A stretch of 64,000 bases of DNA from Flavobacteriaceae bacterium (GCA_947446635.1 CANFHF010000002.1:124001-188000); one strand, 5' to 3'; positions 26,315 through 35,923 are shown, counted from the first letter of the stretch. Made by a program: numbers and translations. Notes: a model not told the origin generated them from the sequence alone.

Positions 26315-28723
26315 ATGGAATTTAACGAATCAAACGAAAAACTAAAAGCAGATTTTAATATTGACGCTCTTTTAAATATCTATTCATCGCAGTGGAAATG
26401 GTTTTTATTGAGTTTACTTTTTTGTTTTTCAATTGTTTTTTCTTATTTAAGATATTTTACAGTTCCTAGCTTTCAGGCGTCAACAACCCTTATACTAAAG
26501 GACGATAAAGGAAGTATAAATCCGGAATTAAAAATACTTGACGATTTTGGGGGGAAGTCAAATCTAAATACTAATGTCGACAATGAAATCGAGATAATGA
26601 AATCAAGGACATTAATAGAAGAAACTATTAAAAATCTAAACTTAAATGTTATCTTGTTAGCAAAGGGAAGAATACTAGACAAAGATTTATATGGAAAAGC
26701 CCCAATTAAAGTTGAATTCACCAATACAAATAATCAATTTTACAACACTAAATTTGAAATTGATTTTGTAGGGAATACTTCCAACACTTTTATTTTGGAA
26801 ATGAACGATGAAAATCCAAACTTTTTTCTGAATAGGAAAAAAACATTTAGATATGGGGAACTAATTAAAACTAAATATGGGAATTTAACGATCAGTAAAA
26901 ATTATAATTCCAAAATAAATTATCGAAACTTATCAATATTAGTCATCCCTTTTGATGAAGCGGTAGCTAGTTATCAAAATAAAATTAAAATAGCTCCTGT
27001 GCCTTCTGCTTCAGGTATTGTAGAAATTTCTATTGCAGATCCAATAGTACTTAAATCAATCGATTTTTTAACTGCCTTCGTAAATAATTATAATCAAGCT
27101 GCAATTGCCAATAAGAATTCTGTTTTCGAAAAAACCTCAAGATTTATTTCAGAACGTTTAAAAGTAGTTACCCAAGAATTGGATGGTGTTGAAGGTGATG
27201 TGGCGAGTTTTAAGAGGTCAAATAATTTATTAAACGTCGAATCAGAATCGAGTAATTTATTTGAAGAATCCAAGGGTTATGATCAAAAACTAGAGGATTT
27301 CGATCTCCAATCGAATTCAATTTCATCAATATTAAACATTGCTAAAAAGAGTAATTATACAGATTTGTTGCCCAATAATATTATTATTCGACAGGGGCAG
27401 GGACAGGGTGATATTTTAGGCTTTATTAATTCTTATAATCAATTGGTTTTAGATAGAAACAAAATTCTAAAATCAGCAACATCTGAGAATCCAAATGTGA
27501 TAAAAATAGAGCAGCAACTGATTTCTTTAAAAAATAATATTATTTCAGTTTTAAATAGTTTTCAAGCCATTACAAAAAATCAAAAAGCAGATTTAATCAA
27601 AAGTAAATCCATTTTGAATGCTAAAATTTTAAACCTTCCGAAGATGGAACTTCAATTTAAGGTCATTTCTAGGCAACAGAAAGTAAAAGAAGGATTATAT
27701 TTGTTTTTACTACAAAGAAGAGAAGAATCAGCACTTTATTTATCGACAACTATTTCTGATGCCAGAGTAGTTGATAGTCCAAAAACATTGCCTATTCCAG
27801 TTTCACCTAATAAAAGCACCCTTTATTTAGTTGCATTATTAATTGGACTTTTATTTCCTCTCTCTATTTTCTACCTTTTAGATTTTATGAATAACAAAAT
27901 AAAAAGTCGTTACGATCTTCAAGGAGAAACAACTATTCCGTTCATTGGTGATTTGCCAAAATCAGATACGCCAAATGAAATCATGAAACCGGAAAATAGA
28001 ACCAGCTCAGCAGAAGCTCTTCGTATTATTAGTACGAATCTTGAATTTATGCTTACTGAGGTGCCTGAAGGTGAAGCCAAAACAATATTTTTGACATCCA
28101 CTTTTCCTAAAGAGGGCAAAACTTTTGTTTCGGTAAATCTTGCAGCCACATTTGCATTAACAGGAAAAAAAGTATTACTGATGAGTATGGATATTAGAAA
28201 TCCAAAACTAAGTGAATATATAGTATTGCCAGATGATAGAGGCGTAACTAATTATCTGTCTTCTAAAGATTTGAAAATTGAGGATATGATTCTTAAACAA
28301 CAAGGATTTAAAAACTTTGATGTTTTACCTCCTGGGGTGATACCTCCAAATCCTGCAGAGTTACTAATGGGGACAAGGGTGGATGACCTTTTTAAATATT
28401 TAAAATTGCAATACGACTACATCATTGTAGATACTTCTCCCGTAAATCTAGTTACTGATACCTTATTATTGGCTAAACATTCAGATTGTTTTGTATATAT
28501 TGTTCGTGCTAACGTTTTAGAGAAAAAAATGTTACAAATAATAAATTTATTATATAAAGAAAATAAATTAAAAAATATGTGTATGCTACTTAATGACACC
28601 CATTTTTCAAAATTGGGTTATGGGTACACTTATGGTTATACTTATGGCTATTCTTATGGCTATGGAGTAGAACCAGAAAATCCAGATATTTTGCCATGGT
28701 ACAAAAAATTGTTTAAAATATAA
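26315..28723 (+). CDS. Wzc-like chain-length determinant and tyrosine kinase
   Basis: This 802-residue inner-membrane co-polymerase and BY-kinase controls chain length and couples synthesis to Wza. A membrane helix lies at about 28-48, a periplasmic domain with coiled coils between, and a second helix at about 503-524. The kinase domain has Walker A FPKEGKT near 596-602, a Walker A' region LLMSMDIRNP near 619-628 and Walker B IIVDTSP near 704-710. The first Asp of the usual Walker A' D-x-D is Ser here, while the second Asp is kept. The tail (about 768-786) holds eight tyrosines alternating with Gly, Thr and Ser, the autophosphorylation cluster. The opposing phosphatase gene is at 28867. Confidence 0.95.
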   Translation: MEFNESNEKLKADFNIDALLNIYSSQWKWFLLSLLFCFSIVFSYLRYFTVPSFQASTTLILKDDKGSINPELKILDDFGGKSNLNTNVDNEIEIMKSRTLIEETIKNLNLNVILLAKGRILDKDLYGKAPIKVEFTNTNNQFYNTKFEIDFVGNTSNTFILEMNDENPNFFLNRKKTFRYGELIKTKYGNLTISKNYNSKINYRNLSILVIPFDEAVASYQNKIKIAPVPSASGIVEISIADPIVLKSIDFLTAFVNNYNQAAIANKNSVFEKTSRFISERLKVVTQELDGVEGDVASFKRSNNLLNVESESSNLFEESKGYDQKLEDFDLQSNSISSILNIAKKSNYTDLLPNNIIIRQGQGQGDILGFINSYNQLVLDRNKILKSATSENPNVIKIEQQLISLKNNIISVLNSFQAITKNQKADLIKSKSILNAKILNLPKMELQFKVISRQQKVKEGLYLFLLQRREESALYLSTTISDARVVDSPKTLPIPVSPNKSTLYLVALLIGLLFPLSIFYLLDFMNNKIKSRYDLQGETTIPFIGDLPKSDTPNEIMKPENRTSSAEALRIISTNLEFMLTEVPEGEAKTIFLTSTFPKEGKTFVSVNLAATFALTGKKVLLMSMDIRNPKLSEYIVLPDDRGVTNYLSSKDLKIEDMILKQQGFKNFDVLPPGVIPPNPAELLMGTRVDDLFKYLKLQYDYIIVDTSPVNLVTDTLLLAKHSDCFVYIVRANVLEKKMLQIINLLYKENKLKNMCMLLNDTHFSKLGYGYTYGYTYGYSYGYGVEPENPDILPWYKKLFKI

Positions 28724-28745
28724 ATGGGTTAGTTATTATTATACC

Positions 28746-28787
28746 AAAAAAGTCTACAAAAAAATATTTTTTTTGTGGACTTTTTTT
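28746..28787. terminator. Bidirectional rho-independent terminator
   Basis: AAAAAAGTCTAC (28746-28757) pairs with GTGGACTTTTTT (28775-28786) with one G-T wobble. The stem continues through an A7/T7 block to a TAT loop at 28765-28767. A-run and T-run flank the stem, so it can work in both directions between the convergent wzc-like and phosphatase genes. Confidence 0.8.
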
Positions 28788-28866
28788 ATAAAGCGTAAAG
28801 AGTAAAAAGGTTAGCTCATTGTTTTTGTTTATTCTACTCCATTCATTTACTAGTGTGTATAATAAA

Positions 28867-29607
28867 CTATTCCGACTTAAAAATCTGATTGTTGGCAATA
28901 ATTTCTTTAAGTGGTATCAAATCCTTTAATTGTACTTTTTGATCAAATGCCGCAATGTGATTCTTATGATGCGTATCGGAACCCACAAAGTCATACAAAC
29001 CTTCTTGCAGTAATTTTGCAGCAACTTTCGAAATACCTATCCCGTAATACCCTACCACGGATAATAAATTCAGCTGAAAATAACATCCTGCTTTTTTTAA
29101 TTTCCGATAACTTTCAAAATCATAGTGGTAATAAGTATAGCGTTCAGGGTGTGCTAATATTGGGGTGTAACCTGCCACTCGTAAGTCGAATATGATAGAG
29201 TACAATTGGATTGGAGGATTGCTATAAGACATTTCAACCAACACATAATTATTCTTGATTGTCAATAAATCGCCAGATTGAAAAAGCCGGACAAACTGGT
29301 CGTCCATCAGGTATTCGGCAGCCGCACGAAATGGGATTGATATCCCATCTTTTTTTAGGTTGATTAGAGTGTTTGCTTCGCTTATCTTTATTTGTTCGCT
29401 TGAATTGTCCCATATGTTCTGGATGACATGTGGGGTCGTAATAAATTCTGAAATCCCAAAATCCTGAAGCGCCTTAGTTAGTTGCAAGGTGTCTTCAAAA
29501 GTACTCGCTCCGTCATCTATGCCAGGCAAAAGGTGTGAATGAATATCAATATGGTCTTTAGGAATAAGCTCTTTTAAAACTATTTTATCTTTAAAAAATG
29601 AAAACAT
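28867..29607 (-). CDS. PHP-type tyrosine-protein phosphatase, CpsB/YwqE-like
   Basis: This 246-residue metal-dependent phosphatase should dephosphorylate the tyrosine tail of the Wzc-like kinase and so allow cycles of polymer export. DIHSHLLPGIDDG at about 21-33 has the H-x-H metal ligands, AHPERY lies near two thirds of the protein and GSDTHHKNH near 215-223 supplies further ligands. All are intact. There is no signal peptide, so it is cytoplasmic. The gene is convergent with wzc and shares its terminator; its 5' side is divergent from wzm. Confidence 0.93.
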   Translation of the reverse strand: MFSFFKDKIVLKELIPKDHIDIHSHLLPGIDDGASTFEDTLQLTKALQDFGISEFITTPHVIQNIWDNSSEQIKISEANTLINLKKDGISIPFRAAAEYLMDDQFVRLFQSGDLLTIKNNYVLVEMSYSNPPIQLYSIIFDLRVAGYTPILAHPERYTYYHYDFESYRKLKKAGCYFQLNLLSVVGYYGIGISKVAAKLLQEGLYDFVGSDTHHKNHIAAFDQKVQLKDLIPLKEIIANNQIFKSE

Positions 29608-29693
29608 TTTTTTTAATTAAAATTTACATTACAAAGTAAATGAATATTTGGTAATTCTATTCTAAAAAGAATTAAATACTTTGGTCAAATTAT

Positions 29694-29701
29694 TATATTT
29701 G
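29694..29701 (+). promoter_or_regulatory. Candidate -7 element for wzm
   Basis: TATATTTG matches TAnnTTTG exactly and lies 28 bases before the wzm-like start in a divergent spacer. No TTG is found at the normal upstream spacing; the nearest is only ten bases away. Only the -7 half is therefore supported. Confidence 0.35.
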
Positions 29702-29729
29702 TTAAACAGAAAAAAAACCGAAATTAAAT

Positions 29730-30599
29730 ATGAATACTACAGAGAATATTCATCAAGATTGGTTGTTTGAGATAACGCCAAAAAACAAATTCTTCTCCTT
29801 AAATCTCAAAGAAGTATGGCAATATCGTGATTTATTGCTGCTTTTTGTGAAACGGGATGTTGTTACTGTATACAAACAAACCATATTGGGACCTTTGTGG
29901 TACTTAATACAACCCTTGTTCACGTCTATAACTTTCACCATTATTTTTAATAACTTGGCGGGAATAAATACGGGAACTATTCCTCCTTTTTTATTTAATT
30001 TGGCAGGAATTACCATCTGGAATTATTTTACAGCTTGTCTAACGGACACTTCGGACACCTTCAAGAGAAACGCTGCCATTTTTGGCAAGGTCTATTTTCC
30101 TCGAGTGATTATGCCTCTATCGATTGTTATTTCGAATTTATTAAAATTCGGAATCCAATTCTTAATTTTCATGACTTTTTATGTTTATTATTATTTACAA
30201 GGCGCTGCCATTAGCTTGAATGCTGTTGCATTATTTTTTCCCTTGCTTGTTGTCTTAATGGGTGTTTTGGGATTGGGATTAGGAATGATCATATCGTCTT
30301 TGGTTACCAAGTATAGAGATTTTAGTTATCTAATTGGTTTTGGAGTTCAGTTGCTGATGTATCTGTCGGCGGTAATGTATCCCATGGAGTTAATTCAAAG
30401 TAAAATGCCAAAGTATGCTTGGTTGGTCCAGTATAATCCTTTAGCTTATATTATAGAAAACACACGCTATATGCTATTGGGAGTAGGATATATTTCCTTT
30501 TTCGGACTATTATATACCTTTTGCATCACTATTATTCTATTCTTTTTAGGATTGTTGATCTTTAATAAAACGGAGAAAAGTTTTATTGATACGATTTAG
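29730..30599 (+). CDS. ABC-2 type polysaccharide exporter permease, Wzm-like
   Basis: This 289-residue protein with six predicted membrane helices belongs to the Wzm/TagG/KpsM family, which moves lipid-linked O-antigen or teichoic acid across the inner membrane. An amphipathic N-terminal part with ITPKNKFFSLNLKEVWQYR precedes DVVTVYKQTILGPLWYLIQP, a signature of this family. The last third has the conserved helix pair around YNPLAYIIENTRYMLLG. Its ATPase partner Wzt is not adjacent but lies 3.1 kb downstream at 33723, after three unrelated genes. Confidence 0.93.
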   Translation: MNTTENIHQDWLFEITPKNKFFSLNLKEVWQYRDLLLLFVKRDVVTVYKQTILGPLWYLIQPLFTSITFTIIFNNLAGINTGTIPPFLFNLAGITIWNYFTACLTDTSDTFKRNAAIFGKVYFPRVIMPLSIVISNLLKFGIQFLIFMTFYVYYYLQGAAISLNAVALFFPLLVVLMGVLGLGLGMIISSLVTKYRDFSYLIGFGVQLLMYLSAVMYPMELIQSKMPKYAWLVQYNPLAYIIENTRYMLLGVGYISFFGLLYTFCITIILFFLGLLIFNKTEKSFIDTI

Positions 30600-30719
30600 A
30601 ATTTTGTTTCGGGGACAAGCTAACTTTACTTAACTATTTTGTAAGATACCACCGAAATAGTATAAATTGTTTTTCTATTTAATAGCTAATTATTTGTAAA
30701 AAAAACCTTCGTGGATGAT

Positions 30720-31820
30720 TTATAATTTCAATTTTTCAATATCGTTATAATGCACTTTTTGTTGAATCGTACCTTTCTCTAGGACGACAATACTTGGATT
30801 GGCTCTTTCGATAGTTTTCAAAGTGGTAGCGTCACAAAAATAAAAATCGAATGTAAGTCCAAATAGTTTTTTTACTTTAGTAATTTCTTCTGGTGATGAA
30901 GCCGTCATTCCTATTACTTTGTATCCTTTTATTTGTGCATCCTGATTTAACTTTTCCAATTTTATCATACCTTTAGTATCGGCTTTTTCCAAATCATAAG
31001 TCACAACCACAATCAATTTGGATTCTTTAAGAAATTCATCCTTATAATCGGAACCGTCTTTTTCCATTGCAAAATCATGGATTGGCGGTACATAACCTTC
31101 TGTTATTACTTTGTCTTTTCTGTCTACAAATGTGGCTCCAGCAGGAATAGACATTAAATCTTTTTCGCGAAATTCTTTGTCAACCCCATTCACTGTATAA
31201 ATAAATATCATTTCAACTACTGATTTTGGTGCGCCTTCCGGAATTTCCATTCCTTTTTGAATATTGGTTCCTATTTTGAAAGGACGAAAATCTATTAACG
31301 GCAAATGGTTGAGTACCCAATAGCCCATAAAAGTACACATGGCAATACTTGAAAATGCCAAAATGTGTTGTGTTGTGTTTAAAAATAAAGGTTTTATTCG
31401 ATTTTGATTGAATAATAGTACCAATATAAAAAACAATAGTATTATATCTTTTGTGAAAGACTGCCAAGGAGTTAGATGCAAGGCGTCACCAAAACACCCA
31501 CAGTCTTTAACCACGTCAAAATAAGCAGAATAAAACGTTAAGAAGCTAAACATCAATACCAAAATAAGCAGACTCCAAATCGTAAATTTTGAACGATAAC
31601 CTATGAGGAGTATTACTCCCAAAACCACTTCTAAAATTACCAGAAACAACGCAATTACTGATACGAAAGGTAAAAAAACAGGTAAATTAAAAACCGGCTC
31701 GCTAAAATATTCTGCTAGTTTATAAGAAAATCCAATGGGATCATTCAGTTTTATTAAACCCGAAATAATAAATAAGATGCTAACAAATAGTCTCGAAAAT
31801 TGAGTGATTAAGTTTTTCAT
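30720..31820 (-). CDS. DoxX-like membrane protein with thioredoxin-like tail, BT_3928 type
   Basis: This 366-residue protein has four or more membrane helices in the first half. RLFVSILFIISGLIKLNDP at about 10-28 is the DoxX-like opening, and DCGCFGD lies near 105-111. The C-terminal soluble part (about 240-366) looks thioredoxin-like by strand pattern (LIVVVTYDLEKA, YKVIGMTAS, PSIVVLEKG) but has no C-x-x-C. I recognise it as the BT_3928-type family, common in Bacteroidota; its function is not established. It follows the DUF1599 gene by 12 bases on the same strand, so the two form one transcript. Confidence 0.85.
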   Translation of the reverse strand: MKNLITQFSRLFVSILFIISGLIKLNDPIGFSYKLAEYFSEPVFNLPVFLPFVSVIALFLVILEVVLGVILLIGYRSKFTIWSLLILVLMFSFLTFYSAYFDVVKDCGCFGDALHLTPWQSFTKDIILLFFILVLLFNQNRIKPLFLNTTQHILAFSSIAMCTFMGYWVLNHLPLIDFRPFKIGTNIQKGMEIPEGAPKSVVEMIFIYTVNGVDKEFREKDLMSIPAGATFVDRKDKVITEGYVPPIHDFAMEKDGSDYKDEFLKESKLIVVVTYDLEKADTKGMIKLEKLNQDAQIKGYKVIGMTASSPEEITKVKKLFGLTFDFYFCDATTLKTIERANPSIVVLEKGTIQQKVHYNDIEKLKL

Positions 31821-31832
31821 ATTGTTTTATAC

Positions 31833-32375
31833 TTAGTTGCCGAAATCCATCAAAATTAAAGCGAAAACAGCATAATTAATCATGTCTTGATAATTGGCAT
31901 CAATACCTTCAGAAACTAGGGTTTTCCCTTTATTATCTTCGATTTGTTTCACGCGAAGTATTTTTTGTAAAATCAAGTCTGTTAGCGAACTCACTCGCAT
32001 TTCACGCCAAGCCTCTCCATAATCGTGGTTTTTGGCTTGCATTAATTCTCTTGTTATTTTAACTTTGATATCAAATAATTCGGTTGCTTTTGTTAAGTCC
32101 AAATCGGGCTGTTCGGCAACGCCAAGTTCTAATTGGATCAACGCCATAATCGAATAATTGATAACACCGACGAATTCCCCAGTTTCGTCTTCATCCACTT
32201 TTCTAACTTTATTTTCTTGTAAGCTTCTTATCCTTTGCGCTTTGATGAAGATTTGATCTGTCAAGGAAGTTAGCCTCAAGATGCGCCATGCACTACCATA
32301 ATCTTTCATTTTATTTATAAAAAGGGCGCGGCAAATTGCAATAACCTTATCATATTCCTGTGAAGTACTATCCAT
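31833..32375 (-). CDS. DUF1599 domain protein with internal duplication
   Basis: This 180-residue soluble protein is built of two similar halves. DYGSAWRILRLTSLTD at 25-40 matches DYGEAWREMRVSSLTD at 118-133, and each is followed by an R-I/V-K/R-x-[I/L]-[Q/E]-[E/D]-N block and a [I/M]-[I/L]-NY-[S/A] helix. This is the DUF1599 layout, whose biochemical function is unknown to me. It is first in a two-gene minus-strand unit with the BT_3928-type gene and is divergent from folP. Confidence 0.88.
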   Translation of the reverse strand: MDSTSQEYDKVIAICRALFINKMKDYGSAWRILRLTSLTDQIFIKAQRIRSLQENKVRKVDEDETGEFVGVINYSIMALIQLELGVAEQPDLDLTKATELFDIKVKITRELMQAKNHDYGEAWREMRVSSLTDLILQKILRVKQIEDNKGKTLVSEGIDANYQDMINYAVFALILMDFGN

Positions 32376-32384
32376 TTATTGGTG

Positions 32385-32392
32385 TATATTTG
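32385..32392 (+). promoter_or_regulatory. Candidate -7 element for folP
   Basis: TATATTTG is an exact TAnnTTTG match 72 bases upstream of the folP start, in the folP/DUF1599 divergent spacer. No well-spaced TTG is visible upstream. Confidence 0.3.
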
Positions 32393-32404
32393 TCTAAATT
32401 TCTT

Positions 32405-32412
32405 CAAAAATA
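32405..32412 (-). promoter_or_regulatory. Candidate -7 element for DUF1599
   Basis: On the minus strand this reads TATTTTTG, an exact TAnnTTTG match 29 bases before the DUF1599 start codon. A -33 TTG is not seen at the usual spacing. Confidence 0.3.
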
Positions 32413-32464
32413 AGAAATATTTATTGGACTAAAGAATGAAGACTAACGATTTTTTATTTTGAAA

Positions 32465-33295
32465 ATGACAATAAACTGTAAAGGGCAACTTATCGATTTA
32501 TCGGTTCCCAAAGTAATGGGAATTTTGAATGTGACTCCCAACTCTTTTTTTGATGGAGGTAAGTATACAAACGAAAGTAAAATGCTAACTCAAGTCCAAA
32601 AAATTTTGGAAGACGGAGCAACTTTTATTGATATAGGGGCTTATTCTAGCAAACCCAAATCCGAATTTGTTTCGGAAGAATTAGAATTGCTTAGGATTGT
32701 TCCTATGGTAAATTCAATTTTAGCGCATTTTCCAGAGACTTTGATTTCGATAGATACTTTTAGAAGCGAAGTAGCCAAAGTATGTATAGAAAATGGAGCC
32801 TCTATGATTAATGATATTTCGGCAGGGTTTGGTGATGAAAAAATGCTAGCAACTATTGCTAAATATAATATTCCGTATGTTATGATGCATATGCGTGGCA
32901 CACCACAGACCATGCAGTCGTTAACAAGCTATGAAAACATAATCAGGGAGTTATTATATTATTTTTCTGAAAGAATCGCTCAAGCTAGAAGTTACGGCAT
33001 CAACGATTTGATTATCGATCCAGGTTTTGGCTTTGCCAAAACACTAGAGCAAAATTACGAAGTTTTGCAAAAGCTGGAATTGTTTGAAATCTTGGATTTA
33101 CCTTTGTTAGTTGGTTTCTCTAGAAAATCAATGATTTATAAATCCTTAAATTCTTCATCGGAAAAAGCATTAAACGGAACCACGGTTTTGAATACTATTG
33201 CCCTAACTAAGGGAGTTAAAATACTTCGAGTTCATGATGTTAAGGAAGCGGTGGAGTGTGTTACCTTATTTAATAAATGCAGTTTTAAAGAATAA
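32465..33295 (+). CDS. folP: Dihydropteroate synthase
   Basis: This enzyme joins p-aminobenzoate to 6-hydroxymethyl-7,8-dihydropterin diphosphate in folate synthesis. I start it at the ATG at 32465 (MTINCKG), giving 276 residues; a TTG two codons earlier is less likely. GILNVTPNSFFDGGKY at 19-34 is the first signature, followed by IDIGAYSSKPKS, ISIDTFR, INDISAG, MMHMRGTPQTMQ, IIDPGFGFAKT and VGFSRKS near the end. The TIM-barrel enzyme is complete. It is a housekeeping gene placed between wzm and wzt and has no obvious tie to polysaccharide export. Confidence 0.96.
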   Translation: MTINCKGQLIDLSVPKVMGILNVTPNSFFDGGKYTNESKMLTQVQKILEDGATFIDIGAYSSKPKSEFVSEELELLRIVPMVNSILAHFPETLISIDTFRSEVAKVCIENGASMINDISAGFGDEKMLATIAKYNIPYVMMHMRGTPQTMQSLTSYENIIRELLYYFSERIAQARSYGINDLIIDPGFGFAKTLEQNYEVLQKLELFEILDLPLLVGFSRKSMIYKSLNSSSEKALNGTTVLNTIALTKGVKILRVHDVKEAVECVTLFNKCSFKE

Positions 33296-33722
33296 GATGT
33301 TGATTTTAATTTATTTAAATAAGGATTTCTTATTCCTAAAATAAGACTTATTGTTCTGGAATCACAAAATTGTATCTCCTTTCATCGAAAACCTTTTTTA
33401 CTGGATACTTTAATTGTAAATTCTAATTTCCCCATTATTTTTTTTAATAATTAGAATACTACCGCCCTCTTTTTTTAAATATTTTAACAGCAAACACTTT
33501 TGCAATCTAAGGTAGTCTATTTCTTAATTTTATTTTTTAAGATACTATTTTGTGTATTTAATCTAATTATTTTGGATTTAAACTACTCCTGTGTTTTTTA
33601 TTGAAAAAGGGTTTATATTATTGTTCTTACAAATTCAGATTACAATCCAAATTAAATTAGGATCCGTTTCAATTCCGCCTTGGAATGAAGCATAGCGAAG
33701 CGTATTAGGCTTGACTTAATCG
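33296..33722. other. Long spacer upstream of wzt, with small hairpins
   Basis: This 427-base AT-rich spacer contains no gene that I can recognise. Close to folP, AATAAG and CTTATT alternate twice (33318-33323, 33329-33334, 33340-33345, 33347-33352), allowing two neighbouring small hairpins or one alternative pairing. Next to wzt, 33669-33688 forms a hairpin (TCAATTCC and GGAATGA around GCCTT), in a short stretch of higher GC than its surroundings. No exact TAnnTTTG box was found, so the wzt promoter is not identified. Confidence 0.5.
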
Positions 33723-35006
33723 ATGTCACAACAACTACCACAACAATTGAAAAAACACATCATCCTTAAAGCCGAAAACATCTCCAAACAATACCGTCTC
33801 GGCCAAGTAGGTACTGGTACTATGGCACACGATTTGAACCGCTGGTGGCATCTAGTACGAGGAAAGGCAAATCCATATTTGACAATTGGCGATACGAACG
33901 ACCGAAGTACAAAAGGCAAAAGCGATTACGTTTGGGCACTTCAAGATATTAATTTTGAAGTGGAACGCGGTGAAGTTTTAGGTATTATAGGCAAAAATGG
34001 AGCTGGAAAATCGACCTTATTAAAAATACTTTCACGTGTTACGGCACCTACAACTGGAAACATTAAGTTTGGAGGACGTGTAGCTTCTTTACTTGAAGTA
34101 GGAACGGGATTTAATGGAGAAATGACAGGACGCGAAAATATATTTTTGAATGGCGCTATTTTGGGTATGACTAAAAAAGAAATCAGAAGCAAGATTGATG
34201 AAATTATTGATTTTTCGGGTTGCGAGAGATACATTGACACCCCAGTAAAGCGTTATAGTAGCGGAATGACTGTTCGTTTGGCATTTGCCGTAGCGGCTTT
34301 TCTAGATCCTGAAATTTTGATTATAGATGAGGTTCTAGCCGTTGGCGATGCTGAGTTCCAGAAAAAAGCTATTTGCAAGATGCAGGATATTTCTAGAGAA
34401 GGAGGAAGGACAGTTTTGTTTGTGAGTCATAATATGGCGGCAATACAGAGTTTATGTACTAAAGCCATTTTGTTAGAGAAAGGAAAGATTATCGCTTCGG
34501 GAGATGTAGAAATTATTTTAGAAAAGTATTTAAAAAATAATAACACAGAGGAAATATATAAAGTTACAAACGAAAATTTTGCTGTTGAAATAAAACAAAA
34601 AACATTAATTGATTTTCAAGAAAACATTAAAATAGATGTATTGATTGATTCTATAATTGATTTTAATCAAGCGTTATTTATTGATTTTGCAATTTTAAAT
34701 AAGTTGGAAGAATTTGTTATTCATTATAGAATGAATTATGATGATCAATCAATCAAAATTAAAAAAGGGAATAATACTTTTTCATTTTTAATTGATAATC
34801 CAGGGTTAGTTTTAGGAGAATATTCATTTGTGTTTTATATATATGATCAATTAAAAAATGTTTTGTATTGGGTTGAAAATAGTTCGCAATTTCAAACATC
34901 TAATTTGAATGGTGTTTTAATGGCAAATGCACATTTTAAATCACATATAGTACCCAAAGTAAGTCTTGAAAAGAAATATCGACAACATTGTAAAGTGTCT
35001 TTTTGA
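33723..35006 (+). CDS. ABC transporter ATP-binding protein, Wzt-like with C-terminal extension
   Basis: This 427-residue ATPase powers export of lipid-linked polysaccharide through a Wzm permease. Walker [10 protein letters not shown] is at 90-98, the signature region [11 protein letters not shown] near 178-188 and Walker [10 protein letters not shown] near 198-206. The N-terminal part has an insert with [11 protein letters not shown], seen in Wzt-type proteins of this phylum. After the ATPase core, residues about 280-427 form a beta-rich domain resembling the Wzt C-terminal domain, which in known systems binds the modified non-reducing end of the glycan. The cognate permease is probably the Wzm at 29730. 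Confidence 0.93.
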   Translation: MSQQLPQQLKKHIILKAENISKQYRLGQVGTGTMAHDLNRWWHLVRGKANPYLTIGDTNDRSTKGKSDYVWALQDINFEVERGEVLGIIGKNGAGKSTLLKILSRVTAPTTGNIKFGGRVASLLEVGTGFNGEMTGRENIFLNGAILGMTKKEIRSKIDEIIDFSGCERYIDTPVKRYSSGMTVRLAFAVAAFLDPEILIIDEVLAVGDAEFQKKAICKMQDISREGGRTVLFVSHNMAAIQSLCTKAILLEKGKIIASGDVEIILEKYLKNNNTEEIYKVTNENFAVEIKQKTLIDFQENIKIDVLIDSIIDFNQALFIDFAILNKLEEFVIHYRMNYDDQSIKIKKGNNTFSFLIDNPGLVLGEYSFVFYIYDQLKNVLYWVENSSQFQTSNLNGVLMANAHFKSHIVPKVSLEKKYRQHCKVSF

Positions 35007-35038
35007 TAGGCTTTGAATTCAAAAAATATATAATTTTA

Positions 35039-35923
35039 ATGAAAAAAACTGTATATAGTCTTATAAATAAATTAGGGTATAGGATTGAAAAAAAGAAAAG
35101 AAATAAAAGAGAGATAGCTCCGTATATGAATAAATTTAATGTTTTGGAGAATTTTGATTTATTATTTCATTCAAAAGAGTATGTGCTAAATCTTGATAAA
35201 AAATTTAAAAATCTTGCTATAACAAATCATAAGGAAGGTTTTCTTGTAAGCTTTTTAGACTTCAATATTTATGTGGAAAGTGATGAAGAGTTTCATATTT
35301 TGAATGAAATTTTTGTAAGAAATGATTATGACTTTATTTCTAGTTCAAAAGCTATACTAATTGATATTGGATCCAATATTGGAATTACCTCTCTATTTTT
35401 CTCACAATTTGATTATGTTGATAAAATCTACGCTTTTGAACCTGTTAAAGACACTTTTGAACAAGCTCAATATAATCTTAGTTTGAATGCTAAAATTCAT
35501 AAAGTGGAATGGATTAAAAATATAGGTTTAGGTAAAAACAGTCGAAAGGAGTTATTTTTATTTGATAAATATTGTAAAGGAAATACTGGATTTAGAGGCT
35601 TATCAAGTCCTAGTTATTTTAATAATGATAATGTAGCAGAAAGAGAAGTTCAAATTAAGGAGGCTACATTAGAAATAAGTAAAATAGTAAAAACCACAAA
35701 CGATAGAAAAGTAATAGTCAAAATGGATTGTGAAGGTGCGGAATATGAGATTTTAGAGAATCTTTATCAGTCTGGAATGATTTATCAAATAGACGTGTTT
35801 TTATTAGAATGGCATGATAAGGGTTCGCAAATAATTGAGGAGATGTTAATCAATTCAGGGTTTGACTTCTTTTCTAGAAGTTTTGATTCTATTACGGGAA
35901 TGATATACGCCTACAAAAAATAG
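35039..35923 (+). CDS. FkbM family methyltransferase
   Basis: This 294-residue SAM-dependent methyltransferase has a Rossmann core: [14 protein letters not shown] near 106-119 binds [18 protein letters not shown] follows, and [13 protein letters not shown] near 215-227 is the FkbM signature. I use the ATG at 35039 ([19 protein letters not shown]), since the upstream TTG at 35003 overlaps wzt and adds a non-conserved stretch. FkbM enzymes usually O-methylate sugars. Being next to wzt, it might methylate the chain end that the Wzt C-terminal domain would recognise, which is inference. Confidence 0.88.
   Translation: MKKTVYSLINKLGYRIEKKKRNKREIAPYMNKFNVLENFDLLFHSKEYVLNLDKKFKNLAITNHKEGFLVSFLDFNIYVESDEEFHILNEIFVRNDYDFISSSKAILIDIGSNIGITSLFFSQFDYVDKIYAFEPVKDTFEQAQYNLSLNAKIHKVEWIKNIGLGKNSRKELFLFDKYCKGNTGFRGLSSPSYFNNDNVAEREVQIKEATLEISKIVKTTNDRKVIVKMDCEGAEYEILENLYQSGMIYQIDVFLLEWHDKGSQIIEEMLINSGFDFFSRSFDSITGMIYAYKK

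Noticed and set aside
28618..28670. Repeated TATGG/TTATGG units at the end of the Wzc-like gene as a DNA repeat element
   Set aside because: They encode the Tyr-Gly-rich phosphorylation tail and are explained by the protein.
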